A stretch of 32,071 nt of DNA from Actinomycetota bacterium (GCA_016185305.1 JACPNV010000037.1:1-32071), one strand, 5' to 3'; shown: positions 17,143-25,210, numbered from the stretch's first letter. The notes: generated from the sequence alone by a model not told the origin. Numbers and translations are program-made.

Positions 17143-17844
17143 TCACGGCTCCCGCAGCGAGTACCCGACGCCCCGCACGGTGTGGATCAACCGAGGCTCG
17201 CCGTCCTCCTCGGTCTTCCTTCGCAAGTACCCGATGTAGACGTCGAGCGACTTCGAGCCGGTGCCGAAGTCGTAGCCCCAGATGCGGTCGTAGATGACCT
17301 CGCGCGAGAGCACGATGCCGGCGTTGCGCAGCAGGAGCTCGAGCAGGTCGAACTCGGTCTTGGTCAAGGCGATCGTGCGCTCGCCGCGCCTGGCTTCACG
17401 GCGGCGGATGTCGAGGCACAGGTCATCCACCTGCAACTGGCCGTCGTCATCATCTGGGGCGAGGCGGCGCAGCAGCGCACGCAGCCGCGCGAGCAGCTCT
17501 TCGAGGGCGAAGGGCTTGGGGAGGTAGTCATCCGCGCCCGCATCGAGACCAGCCACGCGGTCGGCGACTGCGTCGCGCGCGGTCAGCACGAGGATCGGCG
17601 TGTGGTTGCCGGTTGCCCGCATCCGACGGCAGACCTCGAGGCCGCCGATGCCGGGCATCATGAGGTCGAGCAGGATGACGTCGGGTTCGTGTTCGGCTGC
17701 GGCATCCAGCGCCTGGAAGCCGTCCGCTGCCAGCGTGACCTCGTACCCCGAGAGTCGCAACGCACGGTCGAGCGACTCGCGCACGGCTCGATCGTCCTCG
17801 ACGACGAGGACCGTGCCGTTCGGCGCATGCTCGGTCGAAGCCAT
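17143..17844 (-). CDS. OmpR-family response regulator, MprA-like
   Basis: A 233-residue regulator. The receiver domain has the acidic pair EDD (16-18), the phosphorylated D60 in [10 protein letters not shown] and K110 in YLPKPF. The C-terminal winged helix includes [15 protein letters not shown] and [17 protein letters not shown], ending with the standard [11 protein letters not shown]. It should be phosphorylated by the kinase encoded immediately downstream. The pair resembles MprAB of actinobacteria. It is divergent from the MarR gene at 18006, with 161 bp between the starts. Confidence 0.94.
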   Translation of the reverse strand: MASTEHAPNGTVLVVEDDRAVRESLDRALRLSGYEVTLAADGFQALDAAAEHEPDVILLDLMMPGIGGLEVCRRMRATGNHTPILVLTARDAVADRVAGLDAGADDYLPKPFALEELLARLRALLRRLAPDDDDGQLQVDDLCLDIRRREARRGERTIALTKTEFDLLELLLRNAGIVLSREVIYDRIWGYDFGTGSKSLDVYIGYLRRKTEEDGEPRLIHTVRGVGYSLREP

Positions 17845-17972
17845 CCCTCGTGCCTACCACTTCTCGACAAGAAGAAGGTAAGAGCGGCAGGTCCGGCAAC
17901 CAGCGTGAGCAGTTTTCCGCCTCCGAGCCGGGAAGATGCGCAACCTGCGACCGGCGCCGGCGCGCGCGTCGC

Positions 17973-17990
17973 TTGATAGAGTCAACTATC
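17973..17990. promoter_or_regulatory. Operator candidate, copy 1 of the TTGA-Y-N-GAGTCAA palindrome
   Basis: TTGATAGAGTCAA occupies 17973-17985 and extends as GATAG-N6-CTATC to 17990. It ends about 15 bp before the MarR start codon at 18006 and touches its ribosome binding site region. Two further copies with 11 of 13 positions shared are found at 20032-20044 and 25237-25249. Autoregulation by the MarR protein is the simplest reading. Confidence 0.7.
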
Positions 17991-18005
17991 TCCGAGGAGC
18001 AGCGG

Positions 18006-18488
18006 ATGGCGCGAGCGCAGACGGCACACGAATCGACCGACGACCTCAACGAGTTGCTCGAGAGCCTCGGTCGCTTGCTCACCAGCCGCCAGGTCTTCAC
18101 CGGCCTCGCCGAGCTCGCCCGTGTCGATGTCTCACAGCAAGGCATGCAGATCATGCGGGCGCTCAACCGCAACGGCAAGCAACCCGTCGCCACGCTCGCC
18201 CGGCACGCCATGATGGACATAGCGGCGGTCAGCCGCCAGCTCCGCCTCCTCGAGGCGCAGGGCCTCGTCAAGCGGCAGACCGATGCCTCCGACGGCCGGG
18301 TCGCGGTCATCTCCCTCACGGCCGCGGGCAGCCGGGCCGTCAAGCGGATGCTGGCGGTCCAGCACCGCCAGCTCGACAAGTCCCTGGCCGGCTGGTCGCC
18401 GGCGCAGCGGCGGCAGCTCGTCGCGAACCTCGATCGTCTGTGTGCCGATCTGCGCACGGTGGGTCAGCAGCCCGCCAAGGCGGGCTGA
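18006..18488 (+). CDS. MarR family transcriptional regulator
   Basis: A 160-residue protein. The winged helix is ATLARHAMMDIAAVSRQLRLLE followed by the wing VKRQTDASDGRVAVISLTAAG. The terminal helices are consistent with a MarR dimer. The frame is open from 17850, but the ATG at 18006 follows GAGGAG (17994-17999) and gives the normal MarR length. A palindrome with TTGA/TCAA symmetry lies just upstream. The same palindrome precedes the SnoaL/APH and dehydrogenase/glucosidase gene pairs, so this is the best candidate regulator of a small regulon (inference). It converges on the LLM oxidoreductase gene. Confidence 0.9.
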   Translation: MARAQTAHESTDDLNELLESLGRLLTSRQVFTGLAELARVDVSQQGMQIMRALNRNGKQPVATLARHAMMDIAAVSRQLRLLEAQGLVKRQTDASDGRVAVISLTAAGSRAVKRMLAVQHRQLDKSLAGWSPAQRRQLVANLDRLCADLRTVGQQPAKAG

Positions 18489-18504
18489 TCGGCCAAATCC
18501 TTGC

Positions 18505-18539
18505 GGCAGCGATAATCCGCTGCCTGCCGGCTCCGCCGG
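18505..18539. terminator. Two GC-rich hairpins between convergent MarR and LLM genes
   Basis: GGCAGCG/CGCTGCC with a 6-nt AT-rich loop (18505-18524) is followed at once by CCGGC/GCCGG with a 3-nt loop (18527-18539). They start 17 bp after the MarR stop, in the 127-bp convergent gap. No U-tract follows either. They may act as a bidirectional transcription stop, but this is unproven. Confidence 0.4.
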
Positions 18540-18589
18540 GTCCACACCAACCCACACCGCTGCTCCGCCTGGCGGCTCCGCAGCCTCCA

Positions 18590-18622
18590 GAAGTCAGTTG
18601 GAAGTCAGTTGGAAGTCAGTTG
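18590..18622. repeat. Three tandem copies of an 11-bp unit at the LLM gene stop
   Basis: GAAGTCAGTTG is repeated three times without change. On the minus strand each unit carries TGA, and since 11 is not a multiple of 3, the three TGA codons fall in three different frames. The first of them (18616-18618) is the stop codon of the LLM oxidoreductase gene. Confidence 0.9.
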
Positions 18623-19542
18623 GCCAACGCATCAACGAGCGCGGGTACACGTGCCACCGCGTCGTCCAGGACCGGGCTGATGGCGCGGATGTTGATGTTG
18701 ATGTCGGTCGCGCCCGCGGCGACGAGCGCGCGAACGTTCGGCATGGTCTGCTCGATGTCGATGCGCTTGTCGTCGCCTCGCACGACTGCCGGTGACCCCT
18801 GGACCCGGAGCTCGGCTGGATCACGGCCGGACGCGGCCAGGTCGGCGTGCAACACGTGAACGCCGTCGCGGATGTCCTCGACGTTCGAGCCCATGATGGG
18901 GATCCAGCCGTCACCGAGCCGGGTGATGCGATCGCGGTTGCGCCGGTGCAGCACCCCGCTGAACCACACGGGCAGCCGCGCCTGCGCCGGCTTCGGTTCG
19001 CAGAAGATCTCCGCGAAGGTGACGGTCGGCGACGAGAACGTGGCCGGCGTCTGGTCCCACAACGCCCGGCACGCACCGATGACATCGGTCAGGAGCTGAC
19101 CGCGCTGGTCGAAGTCGAGCCCCTGGGCATCGAACTCCTCGCGTTGCCAGCCGGTGCCGACACCGAGATCGACACGGCCGCCGGAGAGCACGTCGAGCGT
19201 CGCGCGACCGCCGGAGAGCACGTCGAGCGTCGCGACCGACTTGGCGAGAAGTGCCGCGGGCCGCAGTGGAGCGATGAGGATGCCGGTCGCCAGCCGGACC
19301 CTTTCGGTCGCCATGGCGATCGACGCCAGCATGGTGACCGGTTCGAGCCAGGGCGCATCCGGCGGAACCGGGAACTTCCCCCACGCGTACTCGTTCGTGT
19401 TGCGCCCCATGACGACGTGATCGGTGATGACGATCCGGTCGGCGCCGGTCGCTTCCACCTGCGCGGCGAGATCGACGACCCGGCGCCACCCACCCTCGGG
19501 CTCGGTGCCGAACGTCGGCAGACCGATGGTCAGCGTCGCCAT
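18616..19542 (-). CDS. LLM-class (luciferase-like) F420-type oxidoreductase with internal duplication
   Basis: A 308-residue TIM-barrel oxidoreductase of the luciferase-like superfamily. TIGLPTFGTEPEGGW opens the barrel, ADRIVITDHVVMG is the typical second strand, and VRLATGILIAPLRPAALLAKSVATLD leads to the cofactor region. The usual single motif ATLDVLSGGR occurs twice in tandem before VDLGVGTGW, a 10-residue duplication. The family uses F420 (or FMN); the substrate is unknown. The ATG at 19542 is preferred over the in-frame ATG at 19554 because it lies 1 bp after the stop of the preceding SnoaL-like gene, as in a coupled operon. The stop sits in an 11-bp tandem repeat. Confidence 0.88.
   Translation of the reverse strand: MATLTIGLPTFGTEPEGGWRRVVDLAAQVEATGADRIVITDHVVMGRNTNEYAWGKFPVPPDAPWLEPVTMLASIAMATERVRLATGILIAPLRPAALLAKSVATLDVLSGGRATLDVLSGGRVDLGVGTGWQREEFDAQGLDFDQRGQLLTDVIGACRALWDQTPATFSSPTVTFAEIFCEPKPAQARLPVWFSGVLHRRNRDRITRLGDGWIPIMGSNVEDIRDGVHVLHADLAASGRDPAELRVQGSPAVVRGDDKRIDIEQTMPNVRALVAAGATDININIRAISPVLDDAVARVPALVDALAN
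19178..19237. repeat. 30-bp in-frame tandem duplication inside the LLM gene
   Basis: Two adjacent 30-bp units (19178-19207 and 19208-19237) are identical over their first 27 bp. They encode the doubled ATLDVLSGGR on the minus strand. Confidence 0.9.
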
Positions 19543-19543
19543 C

Positions 19544-20017
19544 TCAGGCGCCACCGGGCTCGACGACCGCTTCGGAGCGCACGAAGAGCTTGTGGCATTC
19601 GCGCGCCGCGAACCGCCACGCGCCCGACCCGTCGCGCCCGTACCGGTCGTCGTAGCGGATCGTCATCACCCGGTCTTCCCACGCCGAGACCTCACCGACC
19701 GGGCGAACCAGATGGTGCGCGGTGCAGTACGTCTTGCCAGTGGCGGATGTCCCGTCCGCGGCCACCTCGACGCGATGCGTGCTCACCAGGTGCACGGTGC
19801 GGGCGTAGCGGCCCAGCGCCTCGGTCACCCCGCGCAGCGCGTCGGCACCCTCGTAGGTGCCGGTGAGACCTTCCTCGCCGTCGAAGACCGAGAGCGTCGC
19901 GCCGGGCAGCCAGAGCGACACGAACCAGTCGGCGTCACGATCGTCCGCCGCGAGCCCGTAGGCCGCGACGAGCCGCTGCAGCTCGACATGAGCATCGCGT
20001 GGCTCGAGCACCGGCAT
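19544..20017 (-). CDS. SnoaL-like (NTF2-fold) protein
   Basis: A 157-residue small alpha+beta-barrel protein of the SnoaL/NTF2 type. It has the N-terminal helix ELQRLVAAYGLAADDRDADWFVSLW, the central TYEGADALRGVTEALGRYARTVHLVSTHRVEV and a C-terminal sheet ending WRFAARECHKLF. Members act as small cyclases, isomerases or hydrolases, or are catalytically silent. The frame can be opened at a TTG at 20044, but that codon lies inside the palindrome 20032-20044. The ATG at 20017 gives a normal N terminus and is preferred. The downstream LLM gene begins 1 bp after this stop. It is divergent from the APH-like gene. Confidence 0.82.
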   Translation of the reverse strand: MPVLEPRDAHVELQRLVAAYGLAADDRDADWFVSLWLPGATLSVFDGEEGLTGTYEGADALRGVTEALGRYARTVHLVSTHRVEVAADGTSATGKTYCTAHHLVRPVGEVSAWEDRVMTIRYDDRYGRDGSGAWRFAARECHKLFVRSEAVVEPGGA

Positions 20018-20031
20018 CGGCCGGACACTAC

Positions 20032-20044
20032 TTGACTGAGTCAA
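20032..20044. promoter_or_regulatory. Operator candidate, copy 2: TTGACTGAGTCAA
   Basis: A perfect 13-bp palindrome (TTGAC-TGA-GTCAA) lies in the 74-bp divergent gap, 14 bp before the SnoaL-like ATG and 47 bp before the APH-like ATG. It can control both directions. Confidence 0.7.
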
Positions 20045-20091
20045 CTCTCACCGCGACACTGCGGGGCGCGGAACGGGAGAAGGGAAGTGCG

Positions 20092-21228
20092 ATGGGAGAG
20101 CAACCCAAAAGCGTCGAAGACATCGCGCGACCGCAAACCTCGACCCGCGACCTCGACGAGGTTCGCGCCCGACTCGAACGATGGCTGGGCACCGTGCTCC
20201 CCCCGAGCGCGGCGCCCTCGGTGCTCCACCTGCACGCACCCGAGAGCAACGGCATGTCGAGTGAGACCCTCCTGTTCGACGCCCGCTGGGACGAGGGCGG
20301 CGGCGCGACCGATCACCCGCTCGTCGCCCGCGTCGCGCCGCAGGCGTCGGCCGTCCCGGTGTTCCCCGTCTACGACCTGCCACAGCAGTACGAGGTCATG
20401 CGCAAGGTGCGAGAGCTGGCACCGGTGCCTGTGCCACGCGTGCTTTGGTCCGAGCCGAGCGCGGATGCCATCGGCGCACCGTTCTTCGTCATGGAGCGGG
20501 TCGACGGCGAGGTGCCGCCCGACGTCATGCCCTACAACTTCGGCGACAGTTGGCTGTTCGACGCGTCGCCGAGCGAGCAGCGGCGGCTGCAAGACGCCAG
20601 CATCCGGGTGCTGGCCGAACTGCATGCCATCCCGAACGCCGAGGCCGAGTTCCCGTTCCTCCAGTTCGCGCGGCCCGAGCCGACCGCACTCGGCCGCCAC
20701 GTCGGGAACCAGAAGGACTTCTACGCCTGGGCCTTCGAGGGGCGCGCGTCACGCCTGCTCGACGCGTGCTTCGCCTGGCTCGACGGCCACTGGCCCAGCC
20801 GCGAGGGCGAGACCGTGCTGAGCTGGGGCGACGCCCGCATCGGCAACACGATGTACCGCGACTTCGCCCCGGTGGCCGTCCTCGACTGGGAGATGGCAGC
20901 ACTCGGCCCACGCGAGATCGACCTGGCCTGGTTCTTCTTCCTCCACCAGTTCTTCGAAGACATCGCGTCGACGTTCGAGTTGCCGGGCATGCCGCACTTC
21001 CTCCGCCGCGACGACGTGGCCTCCACCTACGAAGAGCTCACCGGGTACACACCGAGAGACCTCGACTTCTACACGATGTACGCCGCCGTCCGGCATGGCA
21101 TCGTGATGGCCCGCACCAAGCTGCGCCAAGTCCACTTCGGCGAGGAAGAGATGCCCGCCGATGTCGACGACCTCATCATGCACCGCGCCATGCTCGAGTC
21201 GATGCTCGACGGGACCTACTGGTCGTGA
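20092..21228 (+). CDS. Aminoglycoside-phosphotransferase-like kinase family protein
   Basis: A 378-residue APH-fold protein. It contains HPLVARVAPQA and a hinge-region VMERVDGEVPPDVMPY. The catalytic loop is LSWGDARIGNTMY near residue 245 (usual form HGDxxxxN, here WGD), and the Mg-binding motif is AVLDWEMAALGPREIDLAWF near 262. Relatives cluster with acyl-CoA dehydrogenases and degradation genes and are rarely antibiotic-resistance enzymes, so a kinase for a hydroxylated or acyl substrate is more likely (inference). ATG at 20092 follows a purine-rich stretch GGGAGAAGGGA (20074-20084). The stop overlaps the next start as GTGA (21225-21228). Confidence 0.87.
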   Translation: MGEQPKSVEDIARPQTSTRDLDEVRARLERWLGTVLPPSAAPSVLHLHAPESNGMSSETLLFDARWDEGGGATDHPLVARVAPQASAVPVFPVYDLPQQYEVMRKVRELAPVPVPRVLWSEPSADAIGAPFFVMERVDGEVPPDVMPYNFGDSWLFDASPSEQRRLQDASIRVLAELHAIPNAEAEFPFLQFARPEPTALGRHVGNQKDFYAWAFEGRASRLLDACFAWLDGHWPSREGETVLSWGDARIGNTMYRDFAPVAVLDWEMAALGPREIDLAWFFFLHQFFEDIASTFELPGMPHFLRRDDVASTYEELTGYTPRDLDFYTMYAAVRHGIVMARTKLRQVHFGEEEMPADVDDLIMHRAMLESMLDGTYWS

Positions 21229-21566
21229 TCAAGCTCGTTGCGTTCTTGAAGCGCAAGCCGGGCATGAGCGCAGACGACTTCTACGATCACTGGTTCAACC
21301 AGCACGCGCCGTTGATCGCGAGCACACCCGAGTTGGCGCAGCACATCGTCCGCTACGAGCAGCTCGCGCTCGACACGGGCACCGACGGGTATGACGGCAT
21401 CACCATTCAATGGATGGAGTCACGCGCCAGCTTCGAGGCGTTCGTGGCCGAGCCGAAGTACCTGGAGCTGATCTATCCCGACGAAGGCCGGTTCCTCGAC
21501 CGCGACGGCATCGTGTGGATGATCAGCGCAGAACCGCGGGTGGTCATCGACGGCCCGACTAGCTGA
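21225..21566 (+). CDS. EthD-like small protein
   Basis: A 113-residue ferredoxin-like alpha/beta-barrel protein that begins VIKLVAFLKRKPGMSADDFY and has the family features HWFNQHAPLI and a mid-protein YEQLAL segment. EthD proteins accompany degradation genes (originally ether degradation) and may act as small dehydratases or isomerases; the reaction is unknown here. GTG at 21225 overlaps the APH-like gene stop. The next gene starts 9 bp after its stop with GAGAGGA as ribosome binding site, so APH, EthD and the second LLM oxidoreductase form one operon. Confidence 0.85.
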   Translation: MIKLVAFLKRKPGMSADDFYDHWFNQHAPLIASTPELAQHIVRYEQLALDTGTDGYDGITIQWMESRASFEAFVAEPKYLELIYPDEGRFLDRDGIVWMISAEPRVVIDGPTS

Positions 21567-21575
21567 GAGGATCAC

Positions 21576-22763
21576 ATGGAGTTCGGCATCTTCATCCAGG
21601 GCTACGTGCCCGGGCCGGCGGCCCACGACAGCAACGCGGAGCATGCCGCGCTCCTCGCCGAGGCCGAGCTGGTCGAGTGCGCCGATCGGCACAACTGGAA
21701 GTACGTGTGGGCGACCGAGCACCACGCGCTGACCGAGTACAGCCACCTGTCGGCCAGCGACGTGTACCTCGGCTACCTCGCTCGGGCGACCGAGCACATC
21801 CACCTCGGCTCCGGCATCTTCAACCTGAGCCCACGCGTGAACCATCCGGTCCGCAACGCCGAACGGGTGGCGATGCTCGACCACTTGACCGGCGGCCGCT
21901 TCGAGTTCGGCACCGGTCGCGGCGCCGGCTCGCACGAGATCGGTACGTTCAACATCCACGACCCCGACTCGACCAGGTCGGAATGGGACGAGGTCGTGCG
22001 CGAGATACCCCGCATGTGGGAGGAGGAGTTCTACACCTTCGCCGGCGAGCACTTCGCGGTCGATCATCCGCACAACGTCCTGCCCAAGCCATGGGGTACG
22101 GGCCATCCGGCGATGTGGGTCGCGTGCGGCAGCCCGAGCACCTTCGGCAAAGCTGGATCCCTCGGCCTCGGCGCACTCGGGTTCAACTTCTCGCCGATCC
22201 ACGACATGAAGCCCCAGATCGACTCCTACAAGGAAGGCATCGCCGGCTGCGCCGAACCCATCGGCCAGTTCGTCAACGACAACGTGATGGTCACGAACAT
22301 GGTGGTCTGCATGGAGGATCGCGACCACGCGAGGGAGATCGTGACCCGAGCCCGGCGCGGCTACCTCACCACGCTCGTGTGCCTGTACCACAACACCATC
22401 CCCAAACCGGACTTCGCCCGCACCTGGCCCGAGCCTCCGCGCGAGCTCACCGAGGACATGCTCGATCTCGCCATCGAGAGCGGCAGCCTGCTGTGCGGCA
22501 ATCCCGAAGAGGTGTGCGAGCAGCTCGCGGGGTACGAGCAGTGCGGTGTCGATCAGCTCGTGTTCGGTGTCCCCGGCGACGTCGTCACCCCCGAAGAGGC
22601 GCTGCAGAACATCGAGCTGTTCGGCAAGCAGGTCATACCCGAGTTCGATCGCGATCCCGTGCACAGCACGACCCGCTACCGCGAACAGGCCGTCCCGAAG
22701 TACGAGCGCTACAACCAACCCCCTCCGCAGATCGCGACGGTCTACAACTCCTTGCGAGGATGA
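21576..22763 (+). CDS. LLM-class (luciferase-like) monooxygenase/oxidoreductase
   Basis: A 395-residue luciferase-like TIM-barrel protein. The opening is MEFGIFIQGYVPG, then WKYVWATEHHALTEYSHLSAS, IHLGSGIFNLSPRVNHPVRNAERVAMLDHL, and GGRFEFGTGRGAGSHEIGTFNI, all typical of the larger LLM proteins. It is not closely similar to the 308-residue LLM protein encoded 2 kb upstream. It probably uses reduced FMN or F420 to oxidise a small organic compound. It closes the APH-EthD-LLM operon, which has the SnoaL/LLM pair divergent to it. The AAA ATPase gene begins only 4 bp after its stop. Confidence 0.9.
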   Translation: MEFGIFIQGYVPGPAAHDSNAEHAALLAEAELVECADRHNWKYVWATEHHALTEYSHLSASDVYLGYLARATEHIHLGSGIFNLSPRVNHPVRNAERVAMLDHLTGGRFEFGTGRGAGSHEIGTFNIHDPDSTRSEWDEVVREIPRMWEEEFYTFAGEHFAVDHPHNVLPKPWGTGHPAMWVACGSPSTFGKAGSLGLGALGFNFSPIHDMKPQIDSYKEGIAGCAEPIGQFVNDNVMVTNMVVCMEDRDHAREIVTRARRGYLTTLVCLYHNTIPKPDFARTWPEPPRELTEDMLDLAIESGSLLCGNPEEVCEQLAGYEQCGVDQLVFGVPGDVVTPEEALQNIELFGKQVIPEFDRDPVHSTTRYREQAVPKYERYNQPPPQIATVYNSLRG

Positions 22764-22767
22764 CACC

Positions 22768-23970
22768 GTGAGCGATGACGCGATCTTCGTGACAAGGGCC
22801 AGGTTCAGCAATTTCAAGAGCCTCAAGGCGTGTGACGTCCCAATCGGGGCGCTGGCGATCCTGGTCGGCCCGAACGGTTCGGGGAAGAGCAACTTCCTCG
22901 ACGCCTTCCGCTTCACGGGCGATGCCCTCACGACAACCCTCGATCATGCCTTGCGGGATCGAGGCGGGATCAACGAGGTGCGACGACGCAGCGGCGGCCA
23001 CCCGAACAACTTCGCACTGCGTTTCGACTTCCGGCTCGCGGACGGCTCGACCGGGCACTACGCGTACAAGGTCGGTGCGATGAAGGACAGCGGTTTCCAT
23101 GTCACCGATGAGGAATGCCTCGTCGTTCCGAACGCGACAAACACAGGGGTGAGCTTCCGCGTGAAAGGGGGGAAGGTCAGCACGACGCTCGAAGAGCGAC
23201 TTCCCGCGGTTGTGGAGGATCGCCTCTTTCTCGTGAGCGCGAGCAACATCGCCACCTTCCGGCCGGTGTTCGATGCGTTCACCAGGATGGGGTTCTACAA
23301 CCTGAGCCCGGCAGCTATCCGCCAGCCCCAGCCTCCGGACCCGGGAACGTTGCTCCGTCGCGACGGCAGCAACCTTCCAAGCGTCCTCGGCCATCTCGAG
23401 AAGCAGAACCCGTCTGTTCTCGCCCGGGTCGTCGACTATCTCCGCCTGGTCTCGCCTGGCGTCGAAGGAGTCTCCAAGACCGCCGCCGGATCGATGGAGA
23501 CCATCGAGTTTCACCAGCGCGTCTCGGGTCAGCAGCGTCCGTGGCGGTTTGCAGCCACCAACATGTCCGACGGCACGCTGCGCGGCCTCGGCATCCTGGT
23601 GGCAATCCTCCAGGCGAACGGGCGCCCGCCATCGCTGGTGGGCATCGAGGAGCCGGAAGTAGCTCTGCACCCAGCAGCGGTCGGCATCCTCATCGACGCA
23701 CTCGCCGAAGCGTCGCGCCACACGCAACTCCTCGTGACGTCGCACAGCCCTGACCTCCTCGAGAGTGAGACACTCGACGCCGACTCCATCCTTGCGGTGC
23801 TTTCCGACCAGGGTGTCACCACGATCGGACCACTGGACATCGTCGGACGGGAGGCCCTTCGTGACCGGCTGTTCACCGCGGGCGAGATGCTCCGGATGAA
23901 CCAACTCGCACCGTCGCAAGAGGCCCTGACGGCGAGCAAGCAAGAGCAGCTTCGCCTCTTCGAGCTATGA
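22768..23970 (+). CDS. OLD-like AAA family ATPase (AAA_21 type)
   Basis: A 400-residue SMC/OLD-type ATPase. Walker A GPNGSGKS is at 34-41. The signature-like NMSDGTLRGLG is near 265, Walker B IEEPEVALHP near 291, and the H-loop SHSPDLLE near 325. It lacks the long coiled coils of SMC proteins and a TOPRIM domain of its own. Such ATPases usually work with a nuclease partner; the next ORF overlaps the stop (ATGA) and starts like a TOPRIM/DUF4276 protein but is cut short. Start: GTG at 22768 with GAGGA overlapping the end of the LLM gene. A defence or toxin-like role is inferred from architecture only. Confidence 0.85.
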   Translation: MSDDAIFVTRARFSNFKSLKACDVPIGALAILVGPNGSGKSNFLDAFRFTGDALTTTLDHALRDRGGINEVRRRSGGHPNNFALRFDFRLADGSTGHYAYKVGAMKDSGFHVTDEECLVVPNATNTGVSFRVKGGKVSTTLEERLPAVVEDRLFLVSASNIATFRPVFDAFTRMGFYNLSPAAIRQPQPPDPGTLLRRDGSNLPSVLGHLEKQNPSVLARVVDYLRLVSPGVEGVSKTAAGSMETIEFHQRVSGQQRPWRFAATNMSDGTLRGLGILVAILQANGRPPSLVGIEEPEVALHPAAVGILIDALAEASRHTQLLVTSHSPDLLESETLDADSILAVLSDQGVTTIGPLDIVGREALRDRLFTAGEMLRMNQLAPSQEALTASKQEQLRLFEL

Positions 23971-24071
23971 GTGTGCCGCTCGCGATGGCGTCGATCGTCG
24001 AGGGCCGTGGCGAGGTGACCGCGGTAGAGCGACTCATCGGCGCAGTGAACCAGCGACCGACGCCGACATAG
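23967..24071 (+). pseudogene. Truncated TOPRIM (DUF4276-like) partner of the AAA ATPase
   Basis: A 34-codon ORF whose ATG overlaps the ATPase stop as ATGA. It begins MSVPLAMASIVEGRGEVTAV and then ERLIGAVNQRPTPT. The stretch ASIVEGRGEV is the first TOPRIM strand and glutamate of DUF4276/RloB-like proteins found beside such ATPases; the normal protein is about 200 residues. The frame stops at 24069-24071, and nothing resembling the missing metal-binding DxD part was found in the 95 bp before the dehydrogenase gene. The pair therefore looks like a degenerated two-gene ATPase/nuclease system. Confidence 0.6.
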
Positions 24072-24166
24072 CCATCGACAAGCGTTGGAACGACAGCAGG
24101 CCGATTCGCCCGACATGTCACGGCCCGGCTGAGTCGGTCGAAGCGCACTCGCGGTCGTGCGCCGGA

Positions 24167-25210
24167 TCAGGCGTCGAGCGTCACGACGGCGCGACCCTTC
24201 AGGGTCCCCGCCTCCATCGCGTCGTACGCGTCGGCAACGCGGTCGAGGGGGAAGCGGTCGACGTCGCTGCGAACGAGGCCGCGCTCCGCGAGCGCCATCA
24301 CCGCGTGGGCGTCGGCGATGGTCGAGCCCTGGTAGGTGAAGATCTCGGCTTCTTTCGGCAGGTGCCCGTACCACGGCTTCTTCAGCGTGCCGCCGGCCGC
24401 ACCGATGAGCGCGAACGAACCGGCCTTGCGGAGCGCAGTGAGACCCGCGTGGATGGTGTGGTCGATCCCTACGAGGTCGAGCACGACCTCGGCGCCGGCT
24501 CCCCCGGTCAGCTCACGGAGCCTTCCGGCCGTGTCCTTCTCGACGCCCTCCAGCACCTCATGGGCTCCGAGGTCGCGCGCGATGGCGAGCCGGTCGGGGT
24601 TGGTGTCGACCGCGATCACGCGCGCCGGGCTCAAGACGCGCAGGAACTGGATGGCGAAGGCGCCGAGCCCGCCGGCGCCGATGACGACCGCAGTCGAACC
24701 GGGCACGAGCTTCGGCAGCACCCGCCTCACCCCGTGGTACGTCGTGGCCCCGGCGTCGGTGAGGGGCGCGGCATGCACCGGATCGAGCGACCCGAGCGGG
24801 ACCAGGTCGCGGGTGCTGCCGACGAGGACGTACTCGGCCAGCCCCCCGTCGCGCCCGTAGCCCCGGCCGACGAGGCCCTCCTCGCAGATGCTGTCCTGAC
24901 CCCGGAGGCAGAACGAGCAGTGCCCGCAGGAGTGCGGCGAGAGCAACGCGACGCCGTCGCCTGGCGCGAAGCCCTCGACGCCTGACCCGAGCTCGTCGAC
25001 CCAGCCGCTCACCTCGTGACCGAGTGTGAACGGCACGTGCCAGCCGATCGCTTCGCCGATCGCACCAGGCATGGCCATCATCGAGATGTCGGAGTGGCAC
25101 AGGCCGTTGCCGGCGACCTTCACGAGCACCTCACCCGGACCTGGTTGCGGGACGTCGACCTCGACGAGCTCGGGAGGACTCTCCCACTCGACCATCCGGT
25201 ACGCGCGCAT
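24167..25210 (-). CDS. Zinc-dependent alcohol dehydrogenase (MDR family)
   Basis: A 347-residue medium-chain dehydrogenase. The catalytic-zinc cysteine is in GNGLCHSDIS and the paired histidine in TLGHEVSG. The structural zinc site is complete: four cysteines in CGHCSFCLRGQDSIC. The Rossmann motif is VIGAGGLGAFAIQF, and VDTNPDRLAIA suggests NAD preference. It oxidises an alcohol or reduces an aldehyde; the substrate is unknown. The frame extends to a TTG at 25249, but that codon falls in the palindrome, and ATG 25210 gives the family start. A GTG at 25222 is also possible. It is divergent from the beta-glucosidase gene with a shared operator candidate. Confidence 0.9.
   Translation of the reverse strand: MRAYRMVEWESPPELVEVDVPQPGPGEVLVKVAGNGLCHSDISMMAMPGAIGEAIGWHVPFTLGHEVSGWVDELGSGVEGFAPGDGVALLSPHSCGHCSFCLRGQDSICEEGLVGRGYGRDGGLAEYVLVGSTRDLVPLGSLDPVHAAPLTDAGATTYHGVRRVLPKLVPGSTAVVIGAGGLGAFAIQFLRVLSPARVIAVDTNPDRLAIARDLGAHEVLEGVEKDTAGRLRELTGGAGAEVVLDLVGIDHTIHAGLTALRKAGSFALIGAAGGTLKKPWYGHLPKEAEIFTYQGSTIADAHAVMALAERGLVRSDVDRFPLDRVADAYDAMEAGTLKGRAVVTLDA

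Noticed and set aside
18590..18622. CRISPR-like repeat array
   Set aside because: The units are 11 bp, directly adjacent with no spacers, and no cas genes are near.
20092..21228. Aminoglycoside resistance gene
   Set aside because: The catalytic loop is WGD instead of HGD and the gene is embedded with EthD and LLM genes, so a metabolic kinase-like role fits better than antibiotic resistance.
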